From the NCBI RefSeq assembly GCF_024622195.1, contig NZ_JANKBI010000001.1:558001-622000 (forward strand): a DNA stretch of 64,000 nucleotides. Reading direction: 5' to 3'. The notes below the pieces were generated by a model. It ran no database searches and was not told the origin of the DNA. It saw only the letters and a list, made by a program, of their open reading frames with translations. Within the stretch, counting starts at the first letter, position 1; each line of letters begins with the position of its first letter. Source of the DNA: Murimonas intestini (GTDB taxonomy: Bacteria; Bacillota; Clostridia; Lachnospirales; Lachnospiraceae). This document shows, in pieces, positions 9,661-19,025 of the stretch. A program made the translations under genes and the position numbers.

Positions 9661-11166
9661 TTATATGAGGCTTTCTTCCCCGTCCTTCTCCATGTACTCT
9701 GTAGGGCTTATCCCCGTTACAGACCGGAATATACGGCTGAAATAAAACTGGTCCCCATAGCCCACCATAGCCGCTACATCCTTAATATAAAGACTGCTCT
9801 TGTCTTTCATGATCTCTTTTGCTTTTTCTATCCGAAACAGATTTAAAGTCTTATTAAATCCCATGGTGCTGTATTTCCTGAACAGGCGGCTTAAGTATGT
9901 CTGTGAGATCCCAAACACCTCACAGATATCCTGGGGAGACAGTGGCTCTGCCAGATGCTCCCGCAGATATTTGACTATCTTCTCAAAAAATTCAGGAGTA
10001 TCTATCTTGATCCTCTTTGCCTCTTCTGTCATGCTCCTGCCCAGTATCTGCCTGATGTTGTCTGCCAGGCCCTCCATATCAGCGGCATAATAAAAAGCCT
10101 CATCAATGAAATATTCGCACATCTCGATGGATTCGTCAAGAGCGTGATATCTGCGGAAGATTCCGAACATCTCCCTCACCTTATCCTCAACCCAGAGCTG
10201 TGTATGCCCCTCCTCCTTCCATTTCATAAAACAGCATTTTATTTCCTCCTGGATCTTATTATTTGGAGCATGATCCTTTACCAGGATCTCCAGCCTGTCC
10301 AGATATGGGTTCCAGATCCCGCTTCCCGTATTTGCTTTCTCATCCAGATTCTGCCCCTCCTTGACAATCACCTGTTTTCTCCCGATGATAAGACTGTAAT
10401 CCAGAGTCTGATAAAGCATCTTAATCACCTCCGGCAGTTGTATGGCGGGCACAGCCTCCTCCCGCAGCACCATAGTATAATAAGCTGCAGAAGCCTTCTC
10501 TTTTTCCGCCATATGGGTCATCAGCTGATAAAAGCTGTTGTGGAACAGAAGCTCCCTGGGGCATATGTAAAGCGCTTCCATCTCGTCTCTTCCATAGACC
10601 ATCATCTGCTCATCCCTGATAGAAAATATCTCTATTCCCCTGGAATTCACAAAACGCCTCGGCAGCCCGTTTTTCCTGAAGAGCGCCACATAATACTCTG
10701 AGCTTGGAAAAAATCTGGCAAACTTTTTTTCGTCCGGCAGAATTCCTCTGCACATTTCCCGGATCATCCTGTTGCGCCTCACATAATATGCCTCATCCAG
10801 TTTCCCCTGAATGACTCTCATCCGCTCCTGAAACGTGGAAGGCTTGACAGGCTTCAGGATATAATCACAGACACCAGAGCGGAGCGCCTCCCTTGCATAG
10901 TCAAAATCCTGATAGCCGCTTATTATAACAGACAAGATCTCAGGATATTTCTCCCCTATCCTTTTCACAAGCGTTATCCCGTCCATGACAGGCATTTTCA
11001 CATCCGTGATCAGCACATCCGGCTGCAGCTTTTCTATCTGCTCCAGCGCACTCCTGCCATTATCAGCAGTTCCAACCACCTCAAAGCCCGGACATTTAAT
11101 CTCTATGATAGTGCATATATGCTTCATAGCTGCCGGTTCATCTTCTGCAATAAAAACTCGATACAT
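9661..11166 (-). CDS. YesN-type response regulator with AraC DNA-binding domain
   Basis: The protein is 501 residues. Residues 1-120 form a receiver domain with acidic residues EDE near the start, the phospho-acceptor Asp in VLITDVKMPVMDG (about residue 55) and a conserved Lys in ILKPVKPS. A long linker follows. The last 100 residues are two AraC-type helix-turn-helix units (LSPQDICEVFGISQTYLSRLF and IKDVAAMVGYGDQFYFSRIF). An AAGGAAGG site precedes the ATG. It begins 11 bases after the sensor kinase gene and should activate the adjacent sugar-uptake genes. Confidence 0.93.
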   Translation of the reverse strand: MYRVFIAEDEPAAMKHICTIIEIKCPGFEVVGTADNGRSALEQIEKLQPDVLITDVKMPVMDGITLVKRIGEKYPEILSVIISGYQDFDYAREALRSGVCDYILKPVKPSTFQERMRVIQGKLDEAYYVRRNRMIREMCRGILPDEKKFARFFPSSEYYVALFRKNGLPRRFVNSRGIEIFSIRDEQMMVYGRDEMEALYICPRELLFHNSFYQLMTHMAEKEKASAAYYTMVLREEAVPAIQLPEVIKMLYQTLDYSLIIGRKQVIVKEGQNLDEKANTGSGIWNPYLDRLEILVKDHAPNNKIQEEIKCCFMKWKEEGHTQLWVEDKVREMFGIFRRYHALDESIEMCEYFIDEAFYYAADMEGLADNIRQILGRSMTEEAKRIKIDTPEFFEKIVKYLREHLAEPLSPQDICEVFGISQTYLSRLFRKYSTMGFNKTLNLFRIEKAKEIMKDKSSLYIKDVAAMVGYGDQFYFSRIFRSVTGISPTEYMEKDGEESLI

Positions 11167-11177
11167 AAACCTTCCTT

Positions 11178-12941
11178 TCAGCTCAGGGATGCTCCAAAAA
11201 CAATCTGGGCACCGTCCTCATTATTTTGGATATTAAAAACCAGATCATCTGCGTTGAGCAGATAGAGCCGGGCATATGTATTGATCAGTCCCATACCGCC
11301 GATCTTCATCTCCACATGCTGCCGGTTGGTGGTCAGATCCTTTCTGATCTTCTCCAGGCTTTTTTCCAGGTCTTCCATGACCTGCGCCTTAAAGCCTTCG
11401 CCATTATCCCGGACACTCACATACCAGCGCCCATCTTCCTGCCATCCTGTCACACAGATTTTCATGATTTTGCTGCTGTTTTCAAACCCGTGAGCTATGC
11501 TGTTCTCTACCAGCTGCTGAAGGACCAGCTTCGGCAGTATCTGCCTTTCGATCTCCTGATCAATATTTATCGTATACTCCAGCTTATGCTCATACCTGTA
11601 CTTTAAAAGTGAAAAGTACAGCTTCAGGAAATCTGTCTCATCTTCCAGCGTGGCGTACTTCTCTTTCGTATCTGTCGCGTACCGGAGCATCCCCGCCAGA
11701 TCATCACAAATGTCACATATGACCTCATCGCCGCTTAGAATGCCTCTGTTTGAGATCACATTCAGCACATTATAGAGGAAATGCGGATTGACCTGCGCCT
11801 GCAGCATGTCAAACTGCGCCTGCAGCTGCAGGAATGAAAGTCTTTTTTCCTGAAGGATCGCTCTGTTCAGCCTGAGCTTCATCTCTTCATATACACGTGC
11901 CATTTTCTGGAATTCATCATTGGGGTCATCAAATTCCAGAGGCTGGTCCAGTGTCTCCAGCTGTGTATCCTGTATAGCCTTCTGCAGCCTGTGCATAGGC
12001 TTTGTCAGGCGCTTTGTGGCGATCATTACATATCCAAGCGACAGGAGCATACCACCGCCTATCAGAAGAAGAGATATCACATAGATATATCCTGCACCTT
12101 CCCTGAGCACCCCTGCGTCCTCCAGAACAAGGATCATAGTATCTGTCTTTTTATTATATATTCCGGCTGCCAGGCAGCTGTTCCCCTGCCCGTCTTCATA
12201 CTTCCCGGGCGGTATATCCTGTATTCCAAGGAACTGCCTGTTAAATTCCACGTCCTGTTCCCTGTTCTGGAACAGGATCTCACCTGCGCTGTTCATCAGG
12301 CATACATCCATGCCCAGATCGGCCGCCTGAAGCACACGGGCTACATCGTCCATAGTTTTCTGGACCTCAATGTACCCCATATCCTTCCCCTGTATCTGCT
12401 TTACAACAGAAAAAACTTCAGGATTATCACGTTTGCCCCATGTATCTCTATGAGCCCCCATGATCGTAAATGTATCGGGATTCTCCCTGGCCCTCTCATA
12501 CCAGGGCATCTCTTTATAATCAATGCCATTTATTATCTGCCGGTCCAGCCAGTTGTTGCTTGCTATAGGCAGGCATCTGTCATTGCAGAAAACCACGCGG
12601 TAAAATTTCCGTGTGATATAATCCGTACTTATCTGTACCTGGATCGTCTTTTCAGCCTGAGCCAGATAAATATCATTTTCCGCCTTATCCTCCATGTAGG
12701 AGATCCCTGTAATGGCAGAGAGTGTATCCCTGTCACTGAGCAGGTATTGGCTTACATCCTTCATGGACTGGATCATCTCTTCATACTGCTGCTCCAGCTG
12801 TCTGGCAGTGATCCTCAGCTTCTGGTTCTCCTGCTCTGTAAGCTTTGACATACTTACAGAATAATAAATGCTTCCGGCTATACAGGCAATCAGTGTCCCG
12901 AGAACGGCATACACCACGATCATTTTGGTCTGAAATTTCAT
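11178..12941 (-). CDS. YesM-type membrane sensor histidine kinase
   Basis: The protein is 587 residues. An N-terminal membrane helix (about 5-28), an extracellular sensing region and a second helix (about 285-308) lead to HAMP, then the His_kinase block LQAQVNPHFLYNVLN with the phospho-accepting His. The ATP-binding domain follows (NSIAHGFEN, VSVRDNGEGF, GGMGLINTYARLYLL). ATG 12941 is chosen because GGAGGGG precedes it; an earlier in-frame start has no ribosome site. It should sense an extracellular sugar or binding protein and phosphorylate the adjacent YesN regulator. Confidence 0.93.
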   Translation of the reverse strand: MKFQTKMIVVYAVLGTLIACIAGSIYYSVSMSKLTEQENQKLRITARQLEQQYEEMIQSMKDVSQYLLSDRDTLSAITGISYMEDKAENDIYLAQAEKTIQVQISTDYITRKFYRVVFCNDRCLPIASNNWLDRQIINGIDYKEMPWYERARENPDTFTIMGAHRDTWGKRDNPEVFSVVKQIQGKDMGYIEVQKTMDDVARVLQAADLGMDVCLMNSAGEILFQNREQDVEFNRQFLGIQDIPPGKYEDGQGNSCLAAGIYNKKTDTMILVLEDAGVLREGAGYIYVISLLLIGGGMLLSLGYVMIATKRLTKPMHRLQKAIQDTQLETLDQPLEFDDPNDEFQKMARVYEEMKLRLNRAILQEKRLSFLQLQAQFDMLQAQVNPHFLYNVLNVISNRGILSGDEVICDICDDLAGMLRYATDTKEKYATLEDETDFLKLYFSLLKYRYEHKLEYTINIDQEIERQILPKLVLQQLVENSIAHGFENSSKIMKICVTGWQEDGRWYVSVRDNGEGFKAQVMEDLEKSLEKIRKDLTTNRQHVEMKIGGMGLINTYARLYLLNADDLVFNIQNNEDGAQIVFGASLS

Positions 12942-13008
12942 CGCATCCCCTCCAAAACTGTCAGTATTGTCCATTATAGCACGAAAACATTTATCTGGCT
13001 CCTGTTTT

Positions 13009-13839
13009 TTATCCTTTCACGGAACCTGCCACCATACCGTCTACAATACGCTTATTAAAAATAATAAATACAATAAGCATCGGGACTGTGATCAGTATTA
13101 CGTCAGCAAACAGGAGATTGTAGGAATTTGAATACTGTCCCATAAAATTATAAAGCGTCAGCTGGACAGTGGCATTTTTACTTCCCGGAAGGAAGTACAG
13201 CGGATTAGTAAAGTCATTGAAGATGCCTACCGCATTCAATATGATTACTGTCGCTGTCACCGGTTTGAGCAGCGGGAAAATGATCTTTCCAAACAGGCTT
13301 GCACGCTTGCAGCCGTCAATATATCCAGCCTCCTCCAGCTCTACAGGGATGGTTCCTATGAAGCCGCGGTAAAGCATAACATCAAAGGGGATCTGCAGCG
13401 CGATCTCCACCATCACCATTCCAAATAAGGTCCGGTATACATGCAGCCCCTGCATTACCCAGATAGTAGGCAGGATAGCAGGCGGGATCATCAGCCCTGT
13501 CATGATGACAAAGTTTACAATGCTCATGGTCCTGTCTTTTCTTCTCTGGAGCACGTATCCGGCCATAGAGCAGACTATGATAAGCCCTAATACTGAAAGG
13601 ACCGTCAGCAGGAAGCTGTTTTTAAATGCTGTCAGGACAATGTAATTATTTGCCTCAAAAACCTTTTTATAATTTTCCCACAGGAATTCCTTCGGGAGAG
13701 CCATGCTGAGCAGATTGGCCTCGCGCCTGTCCTTCAGGGAGTTTATGAACATGAAAAGAAACGGGAAAACAAATATCACGATAGCTGATACCATACCGAT
13801 AATATCACCCAGAAGCAGCAGTCTCTTTCTTTTTTTCAT
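13009..13839 (-). CDS. ABC sugar transporter permease (MalG/UgpE type)
   Basis: This 276-residue protein has six hydrophobic segments. The EAA loop reads ELEEAGYIDGCKRASLFGKII (shortened here to the motif EEAGYIDG...FPLLKP), which contacts the ATPase. It forms a pair with the permease encoded just upstream, whose stop codon is 1 base before this gene's span. The dedicated ATPase is absent, as is usual for CUT1 systems that share an MsmK/MsiK-type ATPase (inference). Confidence 0.93.
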   Translation of the reverse strand: MKKRKRLLLLGDIIGMVSAIVIFVFPFLFMFINSLKDRREANLLSMALPKEFLWENYKKVFEANNYIVLTAFKNSFLLTVLSVLGLIIVCSMAGYVLQRRKDRTMSIVNFVIMTGLMIPPAILPTIWVMQGLHVYRTLFGMVMVEIALQIPFDVMLYRGFIGTIPVELEEAGYIDGCKRASLFGKIIFPLLKPVTATVIILNAVGIFNDFTNPLYFLPGSKNATVQLTLYNFMGQYSNSYNLLFADVILITVPMLIVFIIFNKRIVDGMVAGSVKG

Positions 13840-13840
13840 G

Positions 13841-14698
13841 CTAGTCTACCTCCTTACTTAACAGGAATTTCTGAAGCGGGAACGCAAGAACGGCAATCAG
13901 CACAAACATGATCACATTGCCCGCAGTGGAGAGCCCGTAGAAGCCTGCAGCATACTGTTTGTAAACAATGGATGCCATAACGTCCGTCGCAAAACCGGGG
14001 CCGCCCCCTGTCATAGCCCAGATCAGGTCAAAGCTTCTCATACCACCGATAAATGAAAGGATGATAACGGAATTCATTGCCGGGCGGCAGAGAGGAATCG
14101 TGATGCTTTTTAACCGCTGCCAGCCGCTGGCGCCGTCTATCGATGCAGCTTCATAAAATGTCTTGTCAATGGATGCGATACCTGCCACATAAATTACTGT
14201 TGCGATAGATACGCCCTTCCAGACATCTGTTGCAATGACCGAAAATAATGCCAGGTTGATATTTCCCAGCCAGTCGATCCCTGTCCCTCCGAAGAATTCA
14301 ATAACTTTATTGAAAATACCTTTTGACGGATGCATAAATGCTGTAAATGTTATTCCGATCGCTATGGTGCTGACCAGGTTCGGAAAGAATACGATAGACC
14401 GGATGATATTTTTTGTCCTTATTGCACTTGAAAGGAAAACTGCGATCAAAAATGCAAGGATAACTTTTAAACCAGATGTAAGCACTGCATAGATCAGTGT
14501 ATTTTTTATACCGATATTCAGAGAACGTTCTGAAAAAAACATTTTAAAATTATCCAGGCCCACAAATGTGAAATTTTTAAAATCCCAGACAGTCATACTG
14601 AAAAACAGGGACGTTATCATGGGGATTATAAAGAAAATAAGAAAAATTAACATTGCAGGGGCCAGGAACCAGGTAGAATAGATTTTCTTTTTATTCAT
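13841..14698 (-). CDS. ABC sugar transporter permease (MalF/UgpA type)
   Basis: This 285-residue protein has six predicted membrane segments. The EAA loop is YEAASIDGASGWQRLKSITIP. GAGGGAATG precedes ATG 14698. It partners the permease encoded next in the same operon; both follow the solute-binding protein after an intercistronic hairpin. The set is CUT1-like, so an oligosaccharide substrate is likely. Confidence 0.93.
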   Translation of the reverse strand: MNKKKIYSTWFLAPAMLIFLIFFIIPMITSLFFSMTVWDFKNFTFVGLDNFKMFFSERSLNIGIKNTLIYAVLTSGLKVILAFLIAVFLSSAIRTKNIIRSIVFFPNLVSTIAIGITFTAFMHPSKGIFNKVIEFFGGTGIDWLGNINLALFSVIATDVWKGVSIATVIYVAGIASIDKTFYEAASIDGASGWQRLKSITIPLCRPAMNSVIILSFIGGMRSFDLIWAMTGGGPGFATDVMASIVYKQYAAGFYGLSTAGNVIMFVLIAVLAFPLQKFLLSKEVD

Positions 14699-14721
14699 AT
14701 TTCATTCCCTCTCTGTGTAGT

Positions 14722-14758
14722 AAAAGGCCAGCCGCCTTTATAGACAGCTGGCCCTTTT
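14722..14758 (-). terminator. Intercistronic hairpin between solute-binding protein and permease genes
   Basis: The two arms AAAAGGCCAGCCG (14722-14734) and CAGCTGGCCCTTTT (14745-14758) pair over about 13 bp with one mismatch or wobble. They lie between the stop of the binding-protein gene and the permease start. Such a hairpin can protect the upstream mRNA or partially terminate, so that the binding protein is made in excess (inference). Confidence 0.6.
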
Positions 14759-14769
14759 ATATACCACTT

Positions 14770-16110
14770 TTATTTCCAGTCAAGTCCAAGCTGCACAGCC
14801 TGTTTCTTACAGTCTTCATCGTAAGCTGCTGCCGCCTCTTCCGGTGTGGTCTGTCCTGAGCCGAGCTCCTGGCAGATAGCCGGGCAGTTAGCACCTTTTA
14901 CCGGTGTTAAGAATTCAAGTGCCAGAGCTGTCTTTCCTTCGTCAAAGTATTTCTGCATATCTACCTTAACTGCGTCGTAAGCTGTATCCGGCAGCTGATA
15001 TCCATTGTGGTACGGTCCGTCAGGAAGCACTTTTTCTACATAAGCATCGATTGCTTCATCTGAAACCCAGAATTCCATGAAACGTTTAATATCATCTACC
15101 TTATCTGTATTCTTATTTCCATAGATAGCGCCTGCTGCCCATACAGTAAGCCCTGTCTCTTCCGGTGTATCTCCAGGGATCGGGAAGAAGCCTATTTTAT
15201 TTACTTCGTCGCCGTACAGAGAATAAATATTGCGCAGAGCCATTGTCAGCATGATGTAATGTGCGCCTTCGCCGTTAACAAGCATATCGCATGCGTCATT
15301 ATAATTTGTTGCAAGATAATCTTTGTTATAATACGGTGTAGTCGCTGCGAGCTTCTGCCAGCTTCTCAGGCCTGCCTCAGAGGTAGCGTATTTCTTTGTG
15401 CCTGCTGTAAAGCCTTCCGGGAAATCCGGCTCCTTCTGAAGGACTGCAAAGTTATCTGCCAGATATGGCACCTGAGCTGTCCAGCTCTCACCAAAAGAAC
15501 CGATCAGAGCATTTTCACCAGCTTCTTTTAAGACGTCACAGTTTGCAATGAACTCATCCCAAGTCTCCGGCACTTCCAGATTATATTTCTCATATACTTC
15601 TTTGTTGTACATTACGCCGCCTGCTGAACTGCTTCCAAATGGTACGCCGTAAAGCACTCCGTCAACGCTTGCTGCTTTTGTGAAAGCTTCATCAAATGTA
15701 GATGCCACAGAGGAATCTGTCATATCAATAAAGTATTCAGACGGATTCAGCGCTGATAAAAGAGAACCTGAATTATAGATACAAAGATCAGCCATATCGC
15801 CGGAAGCCAGCCTCGTCTTTACGATATTGTCCCCCTCATCTCCACCGGGGCGGATCTCTACGTCTACATGGATACCGAGCTTTTCCTCAGCCAGGGCGAG
15901 TACTGCTTCATACCCGTCGGGCTCAGTGCCGTTATCTATGAGCATCGTAAGTGTGACTTCCTCTCCTGAAGCTGTTTTGTTCACTTCATTTTCTACTTTT
16001 TTGGCTTCCGCTGAATCATCCTCTGCACTCTTACCGCTGCCGCACCCTGCCAGACTTCCCGCTGCCAGCGCTGCTGCCAAAAGCAATGCCGTCACCTTTC
16101 TAAACTTCAT
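14770..16110 (-). CDS. ABC sugar transporter solute-binding lipoprotein
   Basis: This 446-residue extracellular binding protein has a lipoprotein signal (LLLAAALAAGSLAGC, the Cys near residue 23 being the lipidation site). A type-I extracellular binding fold of the family-1 kind follows, with motifs GVLYGVPFGSSSAGGVMYNKEV and NGEGAHYIM. A strong GGAGGAAGG site before ATG 16110 sets the start. It is the first gene of the operon leading to two permeases, the YesMN pair and the GH106-like enzyme. The ligand is not determined by sequence. Confidence 0.93.
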   Translation of the reverse strand: MKFRKVTALLLAAALAAGSLAGCGSGKSAEDDSAEAKKVENEVNKTASGEEVTLTMLIDNGTEPDGYEAVLALAEEKLGIHVDVEIRPGGDEGDNIVKTRLASGDMADLCIYNSGSLLSALNPSEYFIDMTDSSVASTFDEAFTKAASVDGVLYGVPFGSSSAGGVMYNKEVYEKYNLEVPETWDEFIANCDVLKEAGENALIGSFGESWTAQVPYLADNFAVLQKEPDFPEGFTAGTKKYATSEAGLRSWQKLAATTPYYNKDYLATNYNDACDMLVNGEGAHYIMLTMALRNIYSLYGDEVNKIGFFPIPGDTPEETGLTVWAAGAIYGNKNTDKVDDIKRFMEFWVSDEAIDAYVEKVLPDGPYHNGYQLPDTAYDAVKVDMQKYFDEGKTALALEFLTPVKGANCPAICQELGSGQTTPEEAAAAYDEDCKKQAVQLGLDWK

Positions 16111-16212
16111 AATACCTTCCTCCTTCTTTCTTCTTTGTGATGGAATAATCATAGCATGGATAAACTACTTTTATACATGGACAATCCTGCACTTCTCCAT
16201 GAAAAATAACAG

Positions 16213-16243
16213 TAAAAAAAGCCATCCCACACAAAGATGACTT
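16213..16243 (-). terminator. Rho-independent terminator after the YihY-family gene
   Basis: On the minus strand, AAGTCATC pairs with GATGGCTT around an 8-base loop and is followed by TTTTTT. It ends the yihY-like transcript ahead of the binding-protein gene. Confidence 0.75.
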
Positions 16244-16343
16244 TTTTCTCCATGACATTTGCATTTTTCTCCATACATTTTCGTTCAAAAGCTCCTGCCC
16301 ATTCCTGCTGTGAGCCATCCCGGGCCCTCTATTTCCCGCACCG

Positions 16344-17183
16344 TCAAATACCTTCAAAATATCCATATGGATCTTCCAGATATATATTGATCTCAGCCCC
16401 GATAAAAAGCAGCCACATACAGAAATACAGCCACAGCATGATCATGATGACTGTGGTCAGGCTCCCATAGATCCTTGACATCTGTCCCACCATTTCAAAA
16501 TAGATGGAAAAACCGTATGAAAAAATAGACCAGGTAAAAGCCGTCACAATTGCGCCCGGAAGCTGGCTTAAAACATGAACATGCCTCCTGTTGGGCAGCA
16601 GCACATACATGCCCCAAAAAAGCAGAGCCAGGATAACAAGCGTCACCACTGTCCTGACACTGATAATGAAACCCGAAAACTGCTGTAAAAACGGAACGTT
16701 TGAAAGCAGGGCCTCCTGGATCTTATTACCGAATACAAGAAGGACCATAGCCAGGATCAGCGCGATCATAAAAAACACAATATAAAAGGCAGACCTCAGA
16801 CGCATATAAAAATAATTTCTCGTCTCATCAATATGATAAACAGAGTTAAGCCCCTTTGTCATGGCCAGCACAGCCCTCCCGGCCGCCCAGACGGCAGCTA
16901 TGGCAGTTCCCGACAATATTGCCGTAGACCTTGTAAACAGCTCAGACACGATACCCTGAAGATAATCTCTGAACGACTCCGGCATAAAATCCATTATCAT
17001 CTCCATCACCTGGGGCGATGTCAGGGGGGTATACTGCAGCATAGAAAGCAGCATCATGAGGAACGGAATAAAACCCATGATGATAAAAAAAGCGGACTGG
17101 GCAGCGTAGGCGTCTACTCTGTCTCTGCTGACTCTCCTGGAAAATTTCCAGCACCAGAGAATTACTTGCTTTATTTTCTTCAT
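16344..17183 (-). CDS. YihY/virulence factor BrkB family membrane protein
   Basis: The protein is about 279 residues with six hydrophobic helices. Typical family blocks are DRVDAYAAQSAFFIIMGFIPFL near the N-terminus, ILSGTAIAAVWAAGRAVLAMTKGLN in the middle and IYGSLTTVIMIMLWLY near the end (shortened motifs of a conserved fold). Start 17183 is preferred because AGAGGTTTATA precedes it; an ATG eight codons upstream has a ribosome site abutting it. The family role is unsettled, and the old RNase BN assignment was withdrawn. It sits just downstream of the SpoIID-like gene. Confidence 0.9.
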   Translation of the reverse strand: MKKIKQVILWCWKFSRRVSRDRVDAYAAQSAFFIIMGFIPFLMMLLSMLQYTPLTSPQVMEMIMDFMPESFRDYLQGIVSELFTRSTAILSGTAIAAVWAAGRAVLAMTKGLNSVYHIDETRNYFYMRLRSAFYIVFFMIALILAMVLLVFGNKIQEALLSNVPFLQQFSGFIISVRTVVTLVILALLFWGMYVLLPNRRHVHVLSQLPGAIVTAFTWSIFSYGFSIYFEMVGQMSRIYGSLTTVIMIMLWLYFCMWLLFIGAEINIYLEDPYGYFEGI

Positions 17184-17237
17184 TATAAACCTCTGTATTT
17201 TCTTCATACCTCATAATACCACTTTTGGGGACGAACT

Positions 17238-18830
17238 TCAATACTGCAGTGTATCTCCATAATACTCGCTCAGTATTTCTGTATAGTCAAGCCCTGCATC
17301 AGCCATTCCCTTAGCCCCGTTCTGGCTCAGTCCGATGCCGTGCCCATAGCCTCCCCCTTTCAGTGTATATCCTGTGAGAGTGCCTTCCTCGTATTCCGGC
17401 ACAAAATAGAAGAAGGCGCTGGGAAGCAGGCTCATCCCGTCCGCCTCATATCCGTCCTGAGCGATTACAGGCGTATACAGGGGCGATAAAAACTTTCTTA
17501 TAGAATATTCCCCTTCCACTTCAAAACTGCCTCCTTCGCCGCTTACAGCGAGCCTGAGGGCAGATCCGTTCTTCAGCCTTTCAGCCACCGACATTTCATA
17601 CACCTGTCCAAATCCCTCCTGCCACAGTCCGGCCAGCCTGGTAAGTTCCTCTATTGAGAAAAATGCCTGCCATCTGTACCATGTCTCCGAGGCCTCATAT
17701 GCCTTCGTCCCCCCTGTATCCATAAATGCACAGAACACAGCTTCTTCTGAGAGATCATCCTGCATGGCACGTCCGCAGGATGTAGAATAGTAAAGGGCAT
17801 CCACAAGCGTGCCGTCCCCTTTTTTGAGGACCATTCCCCGTGTCCCTTCCACAGCCTCAGTGCTCCTCTGGTCAGGTCTGTTGTTATTATATACCTGATA
17901 TGAGACACTGTCGTCCACATCAGCATGATATTCTGCCGCCCTGCCGCCCGACATGCTCTTGAGGGCGTATGTCCTGGCACAGACTGCCTGGGCTTTCAAG
18001 GCTTCCAGAGGATAAGAGGCCGGCATTTCACTCGGCACCACTCCCTTTAGATATGTCTCTAAAGGAAGTTCATTGATAACAAGCAGCGCCCCGTCCTGCA
18101 CCCTCACTTCCATCTTCCCACAGTAAGCAGGACACTGTACGGCACGCGCCAGATTAGGAAGAATGATTTTACCTTCTTCCTTTAATGGCGTCATTGTCAT
18201 TATGCCGTCAGCCAGGTATTCACTCTCAGGTGTCAGTTCCAGCACCTCAGAAGTACTGTGTTCTTCCTTCTTTCCCGAATATTCCAGTATAAAATCAGAT
18301 GTACAGCCGATACTCACGGCACTGTGATAATCATATGAATAATTATCCGAACAGATCAATACCCGGATAGATGGGTTCTCGCCGCAGTCCTCAATTGTAA
18401 GGCCGCCCTCTTTCCCCGTTTCTGTCTTCTGCTCTGCCTGAGATACCTCTGTCACACCCTGCACTTCTGTCCCCTTCTGAGTTTCTGTCTCTCCCTGTGC
18501 TTCTGACTCCTTCTGAGTTTCCGTCTCTCCCTGCGCTTCTGTCTCTTTCCGGTTTTCTGTCTCTCCCTGTGCTTCTGTCTCTTTCTGTGCTTCTGTCTCC
18601 CCAGACGCTCCTGCACTGGCTGTCCTGATTTCTTCCGTATCCTCTGTCCCGCCAGGCCCGGTATCCTTTTCCTCCCCCTGTGCCTGAAGCGCCTCAGACA
18701 TATCAGCCGCCTCCCGGGAGGCAGACAGAAGACGTTCCTTCGTTTTCTGCTCAATCATTCCAATATAAACTACCATAACAAAAAGCAGGGCGCAGATGTA
18801 AAACAGCATCCTCTTCCATTTTTCTTCCAT
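17238..18830 (-). CDS. SpoIID/LytB domain protein with repetitive linker
   Basis: This 530-residue protein has a single N-terminal membrane helix (residues 8-25). Residues 77-130 form a repetitive Glu/Thr/Gln-rich linker. A SpoIID domain fills about 210-525: ETYLKGVVPSEMPASYPLEALKAQAV, ARTYAL, then GYGHGIGLSQNGAKGMA near the C-terminus. In the family, SpoIID is a lytic transglycosylase that thins septal peptidoglycan during engulfment. This paralogue has a longer linker than the sporulation enzyme and may act on the wall in general. AGAAGG precedes the ATG. Confidence 0.9.
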   Translation of the reverse strand: MEEKWKRMLFYICALLFVMVVYIGMIEQKTKERLLSASREAADMSEALQAQGEEKDTGPGGTEDTEEIRTASAGASGETEAQKETEAQGETENRKETEAQGETETQKESEAQGETETQKGTEVQGVTEVSQAEQKTETGKEGGLTIEDCGENPSIRVLICSDNYSYDYHSAVSIGCTSDFILEYSGKKEEHSTSEVLELTPESEYLADGIMTMTPLKEEGKIILPNLARAVQCPAYCGKMEVRVQDGALLVINELPLETYLKGVVPSEMPASYPLEALKAQAVCARTYALKSMSGGRAAEYHADVDDSVSYQVYNNNRPDQRSTEAVEGTRGMVLKKGDGTLVDALYYSTSCGRAMQDDLSEEAVFCAFMDTGGTKAYEASETWYRWQAFFSIEELTRLAGLWQEGFGQVYEMSVAERLKNGSALRLAVSGEGGSFEVEGEYSIRKFLSPLYTPVIAQDGYEADGMSLLPSAFFYFVPEYEEGTLTGYTLKGGGYGHGIGLSQNGAKGMADAGLDYTEILSEYYGDTLQY

Positions 18831-18934
18831 GATTTTCTAACCTTCTCACCTTTTCCATATAATTAAGTATATTGAAGTATGTCCAGAAAATTCCATAAAT
18901 AACCGGCAATTTAATCCAGATCTGCTGCCAGGCA

Positions 18935-18970
18935 GAAAAAAAGGAATGCTGTTTTGCAACAAACATTCCT
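18935..18970 (-). terminator. Rho-independent terminator after galM
   Basis: On the minus strand AGGAATG (18964-18970) pairs with CATTCCT (18942-18948) and is followed by seven T. It lies 56 bases after the galM stop and separates it from the SpoIID-like gene. Confidence 0.8.
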
Positions 18971-19025
18971 GTTATTTCTGCCTGCATATTCAGATAATAC
19001 ACCACATAAGACAGCAGTACGGTCC

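Noticed and set aside
18751..19005. 84-residue minus-strand frame before the SpoIID-like gene
   Set aside because: It contains the galM terminator and overlaps the SpoIID-like start in another phase.
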